64,000 nucleotides of DNA. It comes from an uncultured Bacteroidota bacterium (GTDB lineage: Bacteria; Bacteroidota; Bacteroidia; Flavobacteriales; Flavobacteriaceae). Positions 24,397 to 32,886 of this stretch are shown here, piece by piece (within the stretch, counting starts at the first letter, position 1; each line of letters starts with the position of its first letter). The DNA is taken from positions 104,500 to 168,499 of the forward strand of contig CACHSA010000001.1 of assembly GCA_902582405.1 (NCBI GenBank). The letters run 5' to 3'. The position numbers and the translations under genes are program-made. The notes below the pieces were generated by a model, which saw only the letters and a program-made list of their open reading frames with translations, ran no database searches and was not told the DNA's origin.

Positions 24397-25080
24397 TTAT
24401 TCATTTATGACGAATTGATAACCGACACCTTTTATTGTTTTGAAAAAATTTTCTCCTATTTTTTCTCTTAACTTTCTAATATGAACATCTATAGTTCTGT
24501 CACCTACAATAACATCTGTTCCCCAAACTGATTCCATTATTTTTTCTCTTTTAAAAACTTTGCCTGGTTTGCTCGCTAAAAGAAATAACAATTCAAACTC
24601 CTTTCTTGGTAGATCATGCTTTTTGTTGTCTACATCAACAGTATACTTTTCACTATCTATAACAATATTTTCAAAAGATAGAATTTGACCAAAGTCGTTT
24701 TTAAAACGTCTCAAAAGGGCTTTTACTTTTGAATTGAGTATCCTTGGTTTAATGGGTTTTGTAACATAATCGTCAGCTCCAGATTCGAACGCTGCTACCT
24801 GAGAATAGTCTTCACCTCTAGCGCTTAGGAACATAATTAAAGTATTATTAAATTTTTTTTCCATTCGTAGGCGTTCACATGCCTCAATACCATCCATTAC
24901 TGGCATCATCAAGTCTAAAATGATTAAATGAGGTATATGCTGGTCAGCCAGGATTAAGGCTTCTTTACCATTTACAGCAGAGAAAACTTTATATCCTTCG
25001 TTTTCCAAATTAAATTTGAGAATTTCAATTATATCTGGTTCATCATCAACAATTAGTATTTTAATTTTATTTTTTTTCAT
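24397..25080 (-). CDS. OmpR/PhoB-family response regulator
   Basis: This 227-residue regulator has a receiver domain (about residues 7-120) with acidic pocket Asp12-Asp13, phospho-acceptor Asp56 in LILDLMMPVMDG, the Thr/Ser switch in LSARGED, and Lys in YVTKPIKPR. A winged-helix Trans_Reg_C domain follows (about 135-225), with VGDRTIDVHIRKLREKIG and IKGVGYQF. It is the first gene of the pair with the histidine kinase. The upstream region has a good candidate promoter and is shared with the divergent LuxE-like gene. Confidence 0.94.
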   Translation of the reverse strand: MKKNKIKILIVDDEPDIIEILKFNLENEGYKVFSAVNGKEALILADQHIPHLIILDLMMPVMDGIEACERLRMEKKFNNTLIMFLSARGEDYSQVAAFESGADDYVTKPIKPRILNSKVKALLRRFKNDFGQILSFENIVIDSEKYTVDVDNKKHDLPRKEFELLFLLASKPGKVFKREKIMESVWGTDVIVGDRTIDVHIRKLREKIGENFFKTIKGVGYQFVINE

Positions 25081-25085
25081 GTACT

Positions 25086-25115
25086 CAAACTTAATATAAA
25101 GTACAATTTTTCAAT
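25086..25115 (-). promoter_or_regulatory. candidate promoter of the response regulator / kinase operon
   Basis: On the minus strand ATTG (25112-25115) is followed after 18 bases by TAAGTTTG (25086-25093). This fits the Bacteroidetes sigma-A consensus TTTG-N17-23-TAnnTTTG with one mismatch in the -33 box. The start codon at 25080 lies just downstream. Confidence 0.5.
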
Positions 25116-25164
25116 TGCACTTTTAAATTTTATATAAATTAATTATTTTGAATTAAATTCTCTA

Positions 25165-26148
25165 ATGAAAAGAATTAACAAATTTTTTGAAATTAAAAAT
25201 AAGGAAGATTTCAATAATTTTGCAATTAGGACTTTTATTTTCCAATACAGAAATAATTTAGTATACAAAAAATATTGCGATTTAATTGGTTATAATTTGG
25301 ATAGAGTAAATACCGTTAAAGATATTCCTTATTTACCAGTAGTTTTTTTTAAAAAAAATAAAATAAAATCGTTTAAAGGTAAATCAAAACTATTTTTTTG
25401 TTCCAGTGGAACAACTTCTAAAAACCTATCAACCCATCATTTAAATAGAATCGAAAATTATAAGGAAAGTTTTAACAGATGTTTCAAAACTTTTTACGGT
25501 CCATTAGATGATTTAACTATACTTGCTCTACTTCCATCTTATTTAGAACAAAAAAATTCATCACTGATTTTTATGATGAATGATTTAATACAAGAAACCA
25601 AAAAAAAAGAGAGCGGTTTTTATTTGTATAATTATGAAAAGTTATCTATGACAATTGATTTTCTAGAAAAAAATAAAAGAAAAAGTATATTGATAGGTAT
25701 AGTTCCGTCTTTATTTAGCTTTGGAAAATTATTTCCAAAAAAATTAGATCATACTATCGTCATGGAAACAGGAGGTACGAAGAATATGCCAGTTGAACTA
25801 ACACGTAATGAAATACACCAAAAACTTAAAGATTTTTTTGGAGTAAATTCCATTCATAGTGAATATGGAATGACGGAGTTGCTTTCTCAGGGATATTCGG
25901 TCAAAAATGGGGTTTTTAAAAACCCCCCGTGGATGAAAGTTTTTACTTATGAATTAAATAACCCCTTTAAAAGAAGTTCAATAGGTAAAGTCGGGAGATT
26001 AAATATTATTGATTTAGCAAACCAAGATTCATGCTCATTTATATCAACGGATGATATTGGAAGAAGCTTTAATGATTCTTCTTATGAGGTTCTAGGAAGA
26101 GTAGACAATGCAGATGTAAGAGGTTGTAATCTTCTATTTAATCAGTAA
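25165..26148 (+). CDS. LuxE/PaaK-family acyl transferase / acyl-adenylate enzyme
   Basis: This 327-residue protein resembles the LuxE acyl-protein synthetase family within the adenylate-forming superfamily. The P-loop-like SSGTTSKNLS is at residues 80-89, VMETGGTKNMPVELTR near 205-220, and HSEYGMTELLSQGYS near 230-245; FISTDDIGR and VLGRVDNADVRGC lie at the C-terminus. Proteins of this type near tyrS are common in Flavobacteria, without known substrate. Luminescence is not implied. Its 3' end overlaps tyrS by 11 bases in convergent orientation. Confidence 0.85.
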   Translation: MKRINKFFEIKNKEDFNNFAIRTFIFQYRNNLVYKKYCDLIGYNLDRVNTVKDIPYLPVVFFKKNKIKSFKGKSKLFFCSSGTTSKNLSTHHLNRIENYKESFNRCFKTFYGPLDDLTILALLPSYLEQKNSSLIFMMNDLIQETKKKESGFYLYNYEKLSMTIDFLEKNKRKSILIGIVPSLFSFGKLFPKKLDHTIVMETGGTKNMPVELTRNEIHQKLKDFFGVNSIHSEYGMTELLSQGYSVKNGVFKNPPWMKVFTYELNNPFKRSSIGKVGRLNIIDLANQDSCSFISTDDIGRSFNDSSYEVLGRVDNADVRGCNLLFNQ

Positions 26149-27433
26149 AATCTAAAATTAAATATTTTTTCTTACCTCTTTGGACCAAAATTACACCTTC
26201 AATTATTAAATCGTTGACACCAAGAATTTTATTTTTATCCACTCGGGACTTATTAATATATACTGATTTTTCTTTCAATGCTCTCCTAGCTTCGCTCAAT
26301 GAATTTAAAATAGAGCCTTTCATTGAAAGTGCTTCAACTATGCTCAACCCTCTCTTTAAAAAAGACTTTTTAATTTTAACTTTAGGAACTCCATCAAAAA
26401 CCTCGTAAAAAGTACCTTTGTCTAAAGATGACAAATCTTTTTTTGTAGATTTCCCAAATAAAATTTTAGAGGCAATTTTTGCGTTTTCTAAATCTTTTTG
26501 TGAATGAACCATAAAAGTAACTTCCTCAGCAATTTTATTTTGAAGTATTCTCTCATGAGGATTCTTTTTATGTTTTTCTATTAATTCTAGAATTTGATTT
26601 TCATTTAGAAGAGTAAAAATTTTAATGTATTTTTCTGCATCTTTATCTGACAGGTTGAACCAATATTGGTAAAACTTATATGGGGAGGTTTTTGATTTAT
26701 CTAACCATATATTACCTTCTTCTGTTTTTCCAAATTTACTGCCATCTGATTTCGTCATTAATGGGCAAGTTATTGAATAAACTTTTTTAGATAATTTTTT
26801 TCTAATTAGTTCAATCCCAGTAGTGATATTACCCCATTGGTCACTGCCTCCAATTTGAATAGTACATTTTTTATTTCTGAAAAGCTCTAAAAAATCATAC
26901 CCTTGAATTAACTGATAGGTGAACTCTGTAAAAGACATACCTCCAGAAGATTCATCACTAATCCTTTTTTTTACTGATTCTTTAGACATCATATAATTGA
27001 CCGTTATATGCTTACCAACTTCTCTTGAGAAATCGATTAAACTAAACTCTTTCATCCAGTCAAAGTTGTTAATCATCTCCGCAGAGTTTAAACGTTTCTC
27101 TGAAAAATCTAGGAATTTCAAAAATTGTTTTTTCAGTGCCAAAGAATTTTTTTCTAGTTTTTTTTGATCTAACAATTTTCTTTCACTAGACTTACCTGAC
27201 GGATCTCCAATCATTCCAGTAGCTCCTCCAATTAGTGCAATTGGTTTGTGACCATAACGTTGAAAATGAATTAAGATCATAATTTGAACTAAATTACCTA
27301 TGTGCATTGAGTCAGATGTAGGGTCAAATCCGATATATCCAATTCGTGGTGATTCACTTAGATGTTCATCAATTTCTGGTGTAAATTGATGTAACATACC
27401 TCTCCATTTCAATTCGTCCAAAAAACTGTTCAT
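26138..27433 (-). CDS. tyrS: tyrosine--tRNA ligase
   Basis: This class Ic aminoacyl-tRNA synthetase has about 431 residues. The HIGH-type motif is HIGN near residue 45, after GFDPTSDSM, the tyrosine pocket includes QGYDFLELF and GGSDQWGNI, and the KMSKS-type loop is KFGKTEEGN. A C-terminal S4 domain is present (about 360-430). The start could be the Met at 27433 or the one just before it at 27436. A near-consensus promoter lies directly upstream. It charges tRNA-Tyr in the cytoplasm. Confidence 0.96.
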   Translation of the reverse strand: MNSFLDELKWRGMLHQFTPEIDEHLSESPRIGYIGFDPTSDSMHIGNLVQIMILIHFQRYGHKPIALIGGATGMIGDPSGKSSERKLLDQKKLEKNSLALKKQFLKFLDFSEKRLNSAEMINNFDWMKEFSLIDFSREVGKHITVNYMMSKESVKKRISDESSGGMSFTEFTYQLIQGYDFLELFRNKKCTIQIGGSDQWGNITTGIELIRKKLSKKVYSITCPLMTKSDGSKFGKTEEGNIWLDKSKTSPYKFYQYWFNLSDKDAEKYIKIFTLLNENQILELIEKHKKNPHERILQNKIAEEVTFMVHSQKDLENAKIASKILFGKSTKKDLSSLDKGTFYEVFDGVPKVKIKKSFLKRGLSIVEALSMKGSILNSLSEARRALKEKSVYINKSRVDKNKILGVNDLIIEGVILVQRGKKKYLILDFTD

Positions 27434-27453
27434 CATTAAGTATAAGTTATTGA

Positions 27454-27483
27454 CAAATATAATTTTCTATGGTGAACTGCAAA
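27454..27483 (-). promoter_or_regulatory. near-perfect Bacteroidetes promoter for tyrS
   Basis: On the minus strand TTTG (27480-27483) is followed after 18 bases by TATATTTG (27454-27461). Both boxes match the TTTG / TAnnTTTG consensus exactly, and the tyrS start codon lies about 20 bases downstream. This is the best promoter match I found in the window. Confidence 0.65.
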
Positions 27484-27513
27484 AGACATTACCAAAAAAG
27501 AGTAATTTTAATT

Positions 27514-28476
27514 ATGATTTTAGTTACAGGAGCAACAGGTTTCCTAGGGAGGAATTTAATTCTATCATTATCTGAAAAAGATGATAATATAATTGGCCAA
27601 TTTAGGAGAGAAATAAAACTTGACGAAACAAGAAATTTTTTTATTGCAAATAGTAAAGAAGAAATTTTCAATAAAATTATTTGGAAAAAAGCTGATATTA
27701 CTAATTTTTCTGAAGTACAAAGTCTATTCGATAAAGTTGATGAAGTTTACCATTGTGCAGCTTACGTTTCAATGGCTTCGTATAAAAGCAGTTACTTAAA
27801 TCAAGTTAACATTACAGGAACTACCTACTTAGTTGATAATTGCATTAAAAAAAAAATTAAAAAACTATGTTTTATTAGTTCAATAGCTGCTATTGGTGAA
27901 AGTGACAATGGTAAGATAACAGAGGAAAATGAATGGAATCCAGAAATTGACAAAACACCTTATTCTTACTCTAAATACGGTTCAGAAATGGAAGTTTGGA
28001 GAGCCTCTCAGGAAGGAGTCCCAGTCATAATTTTAAATCCGGGAATAATAATTGGAAATAATTTAAACAATTCACAGATTCAAAAAATTATTAAAAACAA
28101 ATTTAATTTTTACACAACCGGTATAACCGGTTTTGTTACTGTTGAAGATGTAGTAAATGCATCTGTTGCGCTAATGGAAAAAAAAATTAAAAATGAAAGG
28201 TTTATATTAGTTTCCGAAAATATTCCCTTCAAAGATTTGGTGAATTTCTTATCGACAAAAAATCAAAACTACTCAATCAGAATACCCAAATCAATTTTAT
28301 ATTTGATTTGGTTTATTGAGAGTATTCTTAGTAGTTTAAGAATAAGGAAAAAGTTTTTAACTAAAGCCCTAATAAATAGTCTTTACAGTAAAAATTACTA
28401 CGATGGTAACAAAATTTACAAGTATTTGAAAAATTTTGATTATACAAAAATATATCCCTACTTGGAAGAAAACTGA
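27514..28476 (+). CDS. NAD-dependent epimerase/dehydratase family protein
   Basis: This extended short-chain dehydrogenase has about 320 residues if started at the Met at 27514. I prefer that start because it directly opens the Rossmann motif ILVTGATGFLG; an in-frame alternative at 27469 would add 15 unconserved residues and overlap the tyrS promoter. Other features are the Asp in KKADITNF, VYHCAAYVSM, the catalytic YSYSK, and LNPGIIIG. Substrate is unknown; dihydroflavonol-reductase-like or sugar epimerase activity is possible. It is divergent from tyrS and convergent with the DUF4296 gene. Confidence 0.87.
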   Translation: MILVTGATGFLGRNLILSLSEKDDNIIGQFRREIKLDETRNFFIANSKEEIFNKIIWKKADITNFSEVQSLFDKVDEVYHCAAYVSMASYKSSYLNQVNITGTTYLVDNCIKKKIKKLCFISSIAAIGESDNGKITEENEWNPEIDKTPYSYSKYGSEMEVWRASQEGVPVIILNPGIIIGNNLNNSQIQKIIKNKFNFYTTGITGFVTVEDVVNASVALMEKKIKNERFILVSENIPFKDLVNFLSTKNQNYSIRIPKSILYLIWFIESILSSLRIRKKFLTKALINSLYSKNYYDGNKIYKYLKNFDYTKIYPYLEEN

Positions 28477-28487
28477 TATTTTAACTT

Positions 28488-28829
28488 CTAGTTATTTTTT
28501 AAATTTTTCAAACTATCAATTTTTTTCTTTAAAGAGTCTTGAACCCTACCATAAATTAATGCTAATAATTTTGGTCTCTTAGAATAATAGTTTTTATTCA
28601 ATTCCCAATTTAAACTGTCCATATTATATTTCTGTAAAATGAAAAAATCTTCTGGAGAAATAATTAGTTGATTTTCCTCGTAATTTAAATTATTGATTGA
28701 TTTTATGATAGACAAATCTAGTAACATATTCACCATCTTGTTTTGAGATACTATATTGACTTCTTTTCTTTTTTTACATGAAATAAAAAAAAATAATTGA
28801 ATTAATAAATATGCATAGAACTTATTCAT
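28488..28829 (-). CDS. DUF4296 domain lipoprotein
   Basis: This 113-residue protein has a short leader and lipobox Cys18 (FFFISC), followed by basic residues. The segment MVNMLLDLSIIKSI and YNMDSLNWELNKNYYSKRPK match the DUF4296 pattern of Flavobacteria (a Met-x-x-x-L-x-D-x-x-I helix and a D-S-x-x-x-x-x-N-x-x-Y motif). The start overlaps the dihydroorotase stop by four bases. Function is unknown. The position between an epimerase gene and pyrC is, to my knowledge, common in this class. Confidence 0.8.
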   Translation of the reverse strand: MNKFYAYLLIQLFFFISCKKRKEVNIVSQNKMVNMLLDLSIIKSINNLNYEENQLIISPEDFFILQKYNMDSLNWELNKNYYSKRPKLLALIYGRVQDSLKKKIDSLKNLKNN

Positions 28830-30163
28830 CTTATATATTCGAGTCTCTTCCCTGGACTACTTCCAATTATTTTGCCTTGGTCATATAATAATTCTCCATT
28901 CACCCAAGTTTTTATGACAGAGGAATTAAAAATATGTCCATCAAATGGAGACCATCCACATTTGTACATAAGATTATCCTTTGTCACTTTTGTTTTACCA
29001 TCGAGATCAATTAAAACCATATCTGCGTAATAATTTTCTTTTAAAAAACCTCTTTCTTTAATCTTGAAAACTTTTGCTGGGTTATGAGAAGCCTTCTCAA
29101 CAAATTTTTCCAAAGTGATCTTACCTTCCTTTACAGAGTCTAACATTGCAAGTAATCCATGCTGAACTAAAGGGCCTCCGGAAGGAGACTCTGTATATGA
29201 AAGTTTTTTTTCACATTTTGTGTGTGGTGCATGATCAGTTGCATACACATCAATTTTATCTTCATTTAAGGCTCGCCATAATGCACTTCTGTCAGCCTCA
29301 GTTTTAATCGCTGGATTCCATTTTATTTTGCTTCCTTTAGTCTCATAATCTTTATCAGAAAACCAAAGATGATGAGTGCAAACCTCAGATGTTATTTGCT
29401 TTTCTTCAAGTGGAATGTTTGAAAATAATTCCGTTTCTTTTCCAGTTGATATGTGAAAAATGTGGAGCCTTGCGCCAGTTTCAAGAGCAAGCCTTATTGC
29501 TTCAGAAGATGATTTAAAACATGCTTCAGAACTTCTAATTTTTGGATGAAATTTAAAAGGAATGTTTTTGCCGTAAATATCTAAATAGTGATTTAGATTT
29601 TTTTTTATAATTAATTCATCTTCACAATGAACAGATATTACTAATTTTGAGCTTTTAAATATTTCTCTAATAACTTCCTTTTTATTGACAAGCATATTTC
29701 CTGTTGAAGATCCAAGAAATAATTTCAAACCAGCTACTTTATTTTCATCTATATTTTTTATTTCATCTAAATTTGAATTTGTCCCACCGAACATGAATCC
29801 ATAATTAGCAACAGATTTTCTACTAGCAATTTCAAGTTTTTTTTCAATGTTTTTCATAGTTACGGTCTGTGGATTTGTGTTTGGCATCTCAATGAACGAG
29901 GTAATGCCACCAGCAACCGCAGCTCTTGATTCTGAGTATATGTCAGCTTTGTGTGTATACCCTGGTTCCCTAAAGTGAACTTGATCATCAATTAGCCCAG
30001 GAATAATATACTTGTTATTTCCCTCGATCAGATTTTCATCTTTAGAAAATTTTATTTTTGGTGCAATTAATGAAATTTTTTCTTGTTTAATTCTAATATC
30101 ACCTTTGAAAATCTTTCCTTCGTTTACAATATTAACATTTTTTATTAGAGTGGATTTTATCAT
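28826..30163 (-). CDS. pyrC: dihydroorotase
   Basis: This 445-residue amidohydrolase is of the COG0044 type. FREPGYTHKADI, AVAGGITSFIEMPNT, the Lys of GLKLFLGSS (usual carbamylation site), SVHCEDE, LHIFHIST and ATDHAPHT mark the binuclear metal site. The usual first H-x-H reads Gln61-Val-His63, so the first histidine ligand is replaced by Gln; I recall this from other Bacteroidetes enzymes. It cyclises carbamoyl-aspartate to dihydroorotate in pyrimidine synthesis. ATGA-type overlaps join it to the upstream glycosyltransferase and downstream DUF4296 genes. Confidence 0.92.
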   Translation of the reverse strand: MIKSTLIKNVNIVNEGKIFKGDIRIKQEKISLIAPKIKFSKDENLIEGNNKYIIPGLIDDQVHFREPGYTHKADIYSESRAAVAGGITSFIEMPNTNPQTVTMKNIEKKLEIASRKSVANYGFMFGGTNSNLDEIKNIDENKVAGLKLFLGSSTGNMLVNKKEVIREIFKSSKLVISVHCEDELIIKKNLNHYLDIYGKNIPFKFHPKIRSSEACFKSSSEAIRLALETGARLHIFHISTGKETELFSNIPLEEKQITSEVCTHHLWFSDKDYETKGSKIKWNPAIKTEADRSALWRALNEDKIDVYATDHAPHTKCEKKLSYTESPSGGPLVQHGLLAMLDSVKEGKITLEKFVEKASHNPAKVFKIKERGFLKENYYADMVLIDLDGKTKVTKDNLMYKCGWSPFDGHIFNSSVIKTWVNGELLYDQGKIIGSSPGKRLEYIR

Positions 30164-30876
30164 TTTTTGAATATGCTTTTTAGTTTAATAATAATAACTC
30201 CCAATATTGCTTCTGATATTATTGAACTATTCATTTTGGACTCACCATAAGTTCGATTTTTAAATGTTATTGGAATTTCTTTGAAATTATAACCTAGATC
30301 CCAAAGTTTAAATTTCATTTCTATTTGAAAAGCGTACCCCACAAACATAATTTTGTTCAAATTTAATGATAATAATGAAGAACGTGTGTAACCCACAAAT
30401 CCTGCAGTTGGGTCTTTAACAGGTAGTCCAGTAAGTAATTTAACATACCAAGATGCTGCAATTGAGAGAATAATTCTGTTTAATGGCCAATTTAACACCC
30501 TTATACCGTCAATATATCTTGATCCAATTACAAAGTCATAATTACTTAGCTCATTAACAATATTAATTATCTTCTCGGGAGGGTGAGATAAGTCTGCATC
30601 CATTTGAATTATTTTTTTATACTTTTTATTCAATGCCCACTTAAAACCTTCGATGTAAGCTTTTCCAAGACCTTTCTTTTCCCTTCTGCAAATTAAATAT
30701 AGCCGGTCTTTGTATTTATTTATATTTTTTAAGACTTCATCTTTAGTTCCGTCTGGTGAATTGTCGTCCAAAATTAAAACATCAACTAAAATTCTTAAGG
30801 AAAAAATTTTTTTCAATAAGGGGTCAATATTTTCAAATTCGTTAAAAGTAGGAATTACGACTAAAGTTTCATTCAT
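30160..30876 (-). CDS. polyprenol-monophosphomannose synthase-like GT2 glycosyltransferase
   Basis: This protein has about 238 residues from the preferred Met at 30876 (MNETLVVIPTFNE); a Met three codons earlier is possible. The GT-A motifs are VIPTFNEFENI, LDDNSPDGT, and QMDADLSHPP with DAD. RYIDGIRVLNWP and KDPTAGFVGY match dolichol-phosphate mannosyltransferase (DPM1) relatives. It likely makes a polyprenyl-phosphate sugar. It lacks a membrane domain. It heads the operon with pyrC and DUF4296, overlapping pyrC by four bases. Confidence 0.9.
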   Translation of the reverse strand: MNETLVVIPTFNEFENIDPLLKKIFSLRILVDVLILDDNSPDGTKDEVLKNINKYKDRLYLICRREKKGLGKAYIEGFKWALNKKYKKIIQMDADLSHPPEKIINIVNELSNYDFVIGSRYIDGIRVLNWPLNRIILSIAASWYVKLLTGLPVKDPTAGFVGYTRSSLLSLNLNKIMFVGYAFQIEMKFKLWDLGYNFKEIPITFKNRTYGESKMNSSIISEAILGVIIIKLKSIFKK

Positions 30877-30955
30877 TTGACACAAAATTTTATAAATATA
30901 ATGGTTTGGATTTTTTTAAATGAGAAAATTAATTTAATTAAATTTAGTTAAGAAC

Positions 30956-31609
30956 ATGGAGTGGATTATTCTAAATAAAATCAATCAAGACTGGGTTTCA
31001 ATTTTATTATTTTCAAATTTGATTTTGTTAAGCTTAACCAAAAGCAGATATAATCGAAAATTCTTATCATTTTTTAAATCAATTGATCCTTCGGTTTACT
31101 TTAATAATTACGGTAACAATTTTTTTTTGAATACCCTTTTTGGTATTTACGTATTTAGCTTTTCTATGGTCAATGTATCTCTTTTTCTGATTTTTATTTT
31201 AAAATCTTATGATCTTTTAAATGGAAGTAAGTTTCAGTTTTTGATTTTATTTTCATTTTTACAAATAATAGGTTTTCTAAGTTATATATTCGGTAAAACC
31301 CTTGGAAGCTTTTTTGGATATAATAGAGAAATATTGATTTACAACTTTAATAAATTGAGGCTAATTTTCAGAATTTCGATTTTAATTTTTGTTATTCTTA
31401 TTGTACATCATTTTTACTTTTTAAATAATTATATTTTTCTCAAAATATCATTTTTTTTTGCTATTGCAGCATACTACTTCAATAGCTCAGTCATAATTTT
31501 CAATTTTTTAAGAACAATAAATCAAGGAAAAATCTATTTTATTTTGTATCTTTGCACTCTTAAAATTACCCCTTGGGTTTATGTCTATTGGTTAATTAAA
31601 AATATATAG
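30956..31609 (+). CDS. DUF4271 domain membrane protein
   Basis: This 217-residue protein has about six hydrophobic segments. The early segment NLILLSLTKSRYNRKFLSFF and the ending CTLKITPWVYVYWLIKN are characteristic of DUF4271, an uncharacterised Bacteroidetes inner-membrane family typically encoded just before hemD. The uroporphyrinogen-III synthase gene starts on the next base, so the two are translationally linked. No activity is known. Confidence 0.82.
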   Translation: MEWIILNKINQDWVSILLFSNLILLSLTKSRYNRKFLSFFKSIDPSVYFNNYGNNFFLNTLFGIYVFSFSMVNVSLFLIFILKSYDLLNGSKFQFLILFSFLQIIGFLSYIFGKTLGSFFGYNREILIYNFNKLRLIFRISILIFVILIVHHFYFLNNYIFLKISFFFAIAAYYFNSSVIIFNFLRTINQGKIYFILYLCTLKITPWVYVYWLIKNI

Positions 31610-32353
31610 ATGAATAAAATTAAAACTATATTAGTTTCTCAGCCCAAACCAAACAGCGAAAAATCACCCTACATTAGACTTAAAGAAAAACATAATTTGA
31701 AAATTGACTTCCGTCCATTTATTCACGTTGAAGGACTAAAAAGTCGAGAAGTAAGGAAACAAAAAATTGATTTTAGTGTTTTCAATTCTATAATTTTTAC
31801 AAGTCGAAATTCAGTTGATCATTTTTTCAGATTATCTGAGGAGATGCGTTTTAAAGTACCAGATTCAACAAAGTATTTTTGTCAGTCCGAGGCAGTCGCT
31901 TATTATCTTCAGAAATATGTTGTTTACAGAAAAAGAAAGATATATGTTGGTGAAAAAAACCTCTTAGACCTTGAACCAATGTTCAATAAGTTTAATAATG
32001 ACAAATTCCTCTTACCTTCTTCAGATATATTGAACCCAGATATTATACAGTTTTTAGATAATATTGGAATTAATTGGAAACGTGCTCAACTTTTTAAAAC
32101 CGTCACTAGTGATCTTTCTGATTTGAGAGACGTCTATTATGATATTTTAGTTTTTTTTAGTCCGTCTGGAATCGAATCCTTATTTAAAAATTTTCCTGAT
32201 TTTAAACAAAATGAAACCAAAATAGCAGCTTTTGGCAACACTACAGTAGAGGCTGCTGATAATGCTAATTTAAGGGTTGATATAAAAGCGCCAACAAAAG
32301 AATCTCCTTCTATGACAATGGCCATTGAAAAATACATTCAAAAACTTAATTAG
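31610..32353 (+). CDS. hemD: uroporphyrinogen-III synthase
   Basis: This 247-residue protein has the two-lobed HemD plan: ILVSQPKPNSEKSPY at the N-terminus, IIFTSRNSVDHFF near 60, and in the second lobe LVFFSPSGIESLF, IAAFGNTTVEAA and KAPTKESPSMTMAI. It closes hydroxymethylbilane to uroporphyrinogen III in haem synthesis. HemD is weakly conserved in general, but this set of motifs and the DUF4271 neighbour make the call secure. It starts immediately after the DUF4271 stop. Confidence 0.9.
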   Translation: MNKIKTILVSQPKPNSEKSPYIRLKEKHNLKIDFRPFIHVEGLKSREVRKQKIDFSVFNSIIFTSRNSVDHFFRLSEEMRFKVPDSTKYFCQSEAVAYYLQKYVVYRKRKIYVGEKNLLDLEPMFNKFNNDKFLLPSSDILNPDIIQFLDNIGINWKRAQLFKTVTSDLSDLRDVYYDILVFFSPSGIESLFKNFPDFKQNETKIAAFGNTTVEAADNANLRVDIKAPTKESPSMTMAIEKYIQKLN

Positions 32354-32363
32354 TTTTAATCCA

Positions 32364-32379
32364 AATTATTCGAATAATT
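32364..32379. promoter_or_regulatory. 16-bp perfect palindrome upstream of the Lrp-family gene
   Basis: AATTATTCGAATAATT is a perfect inverted repeat lying 63 bases before the regulator start codon, where the -33 region of the candidate promoter (TAAATTTG at 32398-32405) would fall. Lrp/AsnC proteins commonly bind their own promoters, so this is a plausible autoregulatory operator. Chance palindromes are more frequent in AT-rich DNA, but the central TTCGAA is not. Confidence 0.45.
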
Positions 32380-32397
32380 CAAGCATAATTTAAACCA

Positions 32398-32405
32398 TAA
32401 ATTTG
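32398..32405 (+). promoter_or_regulatory. candidate -7 element of the Lrp-family gene
   Basis: TAAATTTG fits TAnnTTTG and lies 37 bases before the start codon. No clear -33 TTTG is seen; the palindrome occupies that position, as might be expected for an activator- or repressor-controlled promoter. Confidence 0.35.
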
Positions 32406-32442
32406 CTAATTTGCAGACGAAGTATGAATTTGTATTGGGATA

Positions 32443-32886
32443 ATGGATTCGATAGATCGTAAAATAATAAATCTTCTAAGGATAAATGCTAAAATTCCGA
32501 TTGCGGAATTATCACTAAAAATTGGCATATCAGGTGCCGCTATTCACAAAAGGATAAAAAAGCTTGAGTCAAAAAAGATTTTTTCTGGATCCCAAATTAA
32601 TATTGACCCCAAAAGGGTAGGTTTTACAACCCTCGCTTTTATTGGAATTTATTTAGAAAAAGCAGTTGATGTGAACTTTGCAATTAAAAAATTACATGAA
32701 ATTGATGAGATAACAGAATGTCACTACACTACCGGAGATTGGAGTATACTTATCAAAATTTTTTGCAAAAACAACGAACATTTGATGAAACTTTTAAATG
32801 AAAGAATTCAAGCAATTAAAGGAATTTCGAGAACTGAAACATATATATCCCTTGATCAACAGATTTCAAGACAAATAAAAATTTAA
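32443..32886 (+). CDS. Lrp/AsnC-family transcriptional regulator
   Basis: This 147-residue regulator has an N-terminal helix-turn-helix (MDSIDRKIINLLRINAKIPIAEL, then GISGAAIHKRIKKLE, about residues 1-45) and a C-terminal RAM/AsnC ligand domain (about 65-140), including ECHYTTGDWSILIKI. The family forms octamers or dimers of dimers and senses amino acids or related metabolites. A perfect palindrome lies upstream. The gene is convergent with leuS and shares TTAA at the stops. The effector and regulon are not apparent. Confidence 0.93.
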   Translation: MDSIDRKIINLLRINAKIPIAELSLKIGISGAAIHKRIKKLESKKIFSGSQINIDPKRVGFTTLAFIGIYLEKAVDVNFAIKKLHEIDEITECHYTTGDWSILIKIFCKNNEHLMKLLNERIQAIKGISRTETYISLDQQISRQIKI

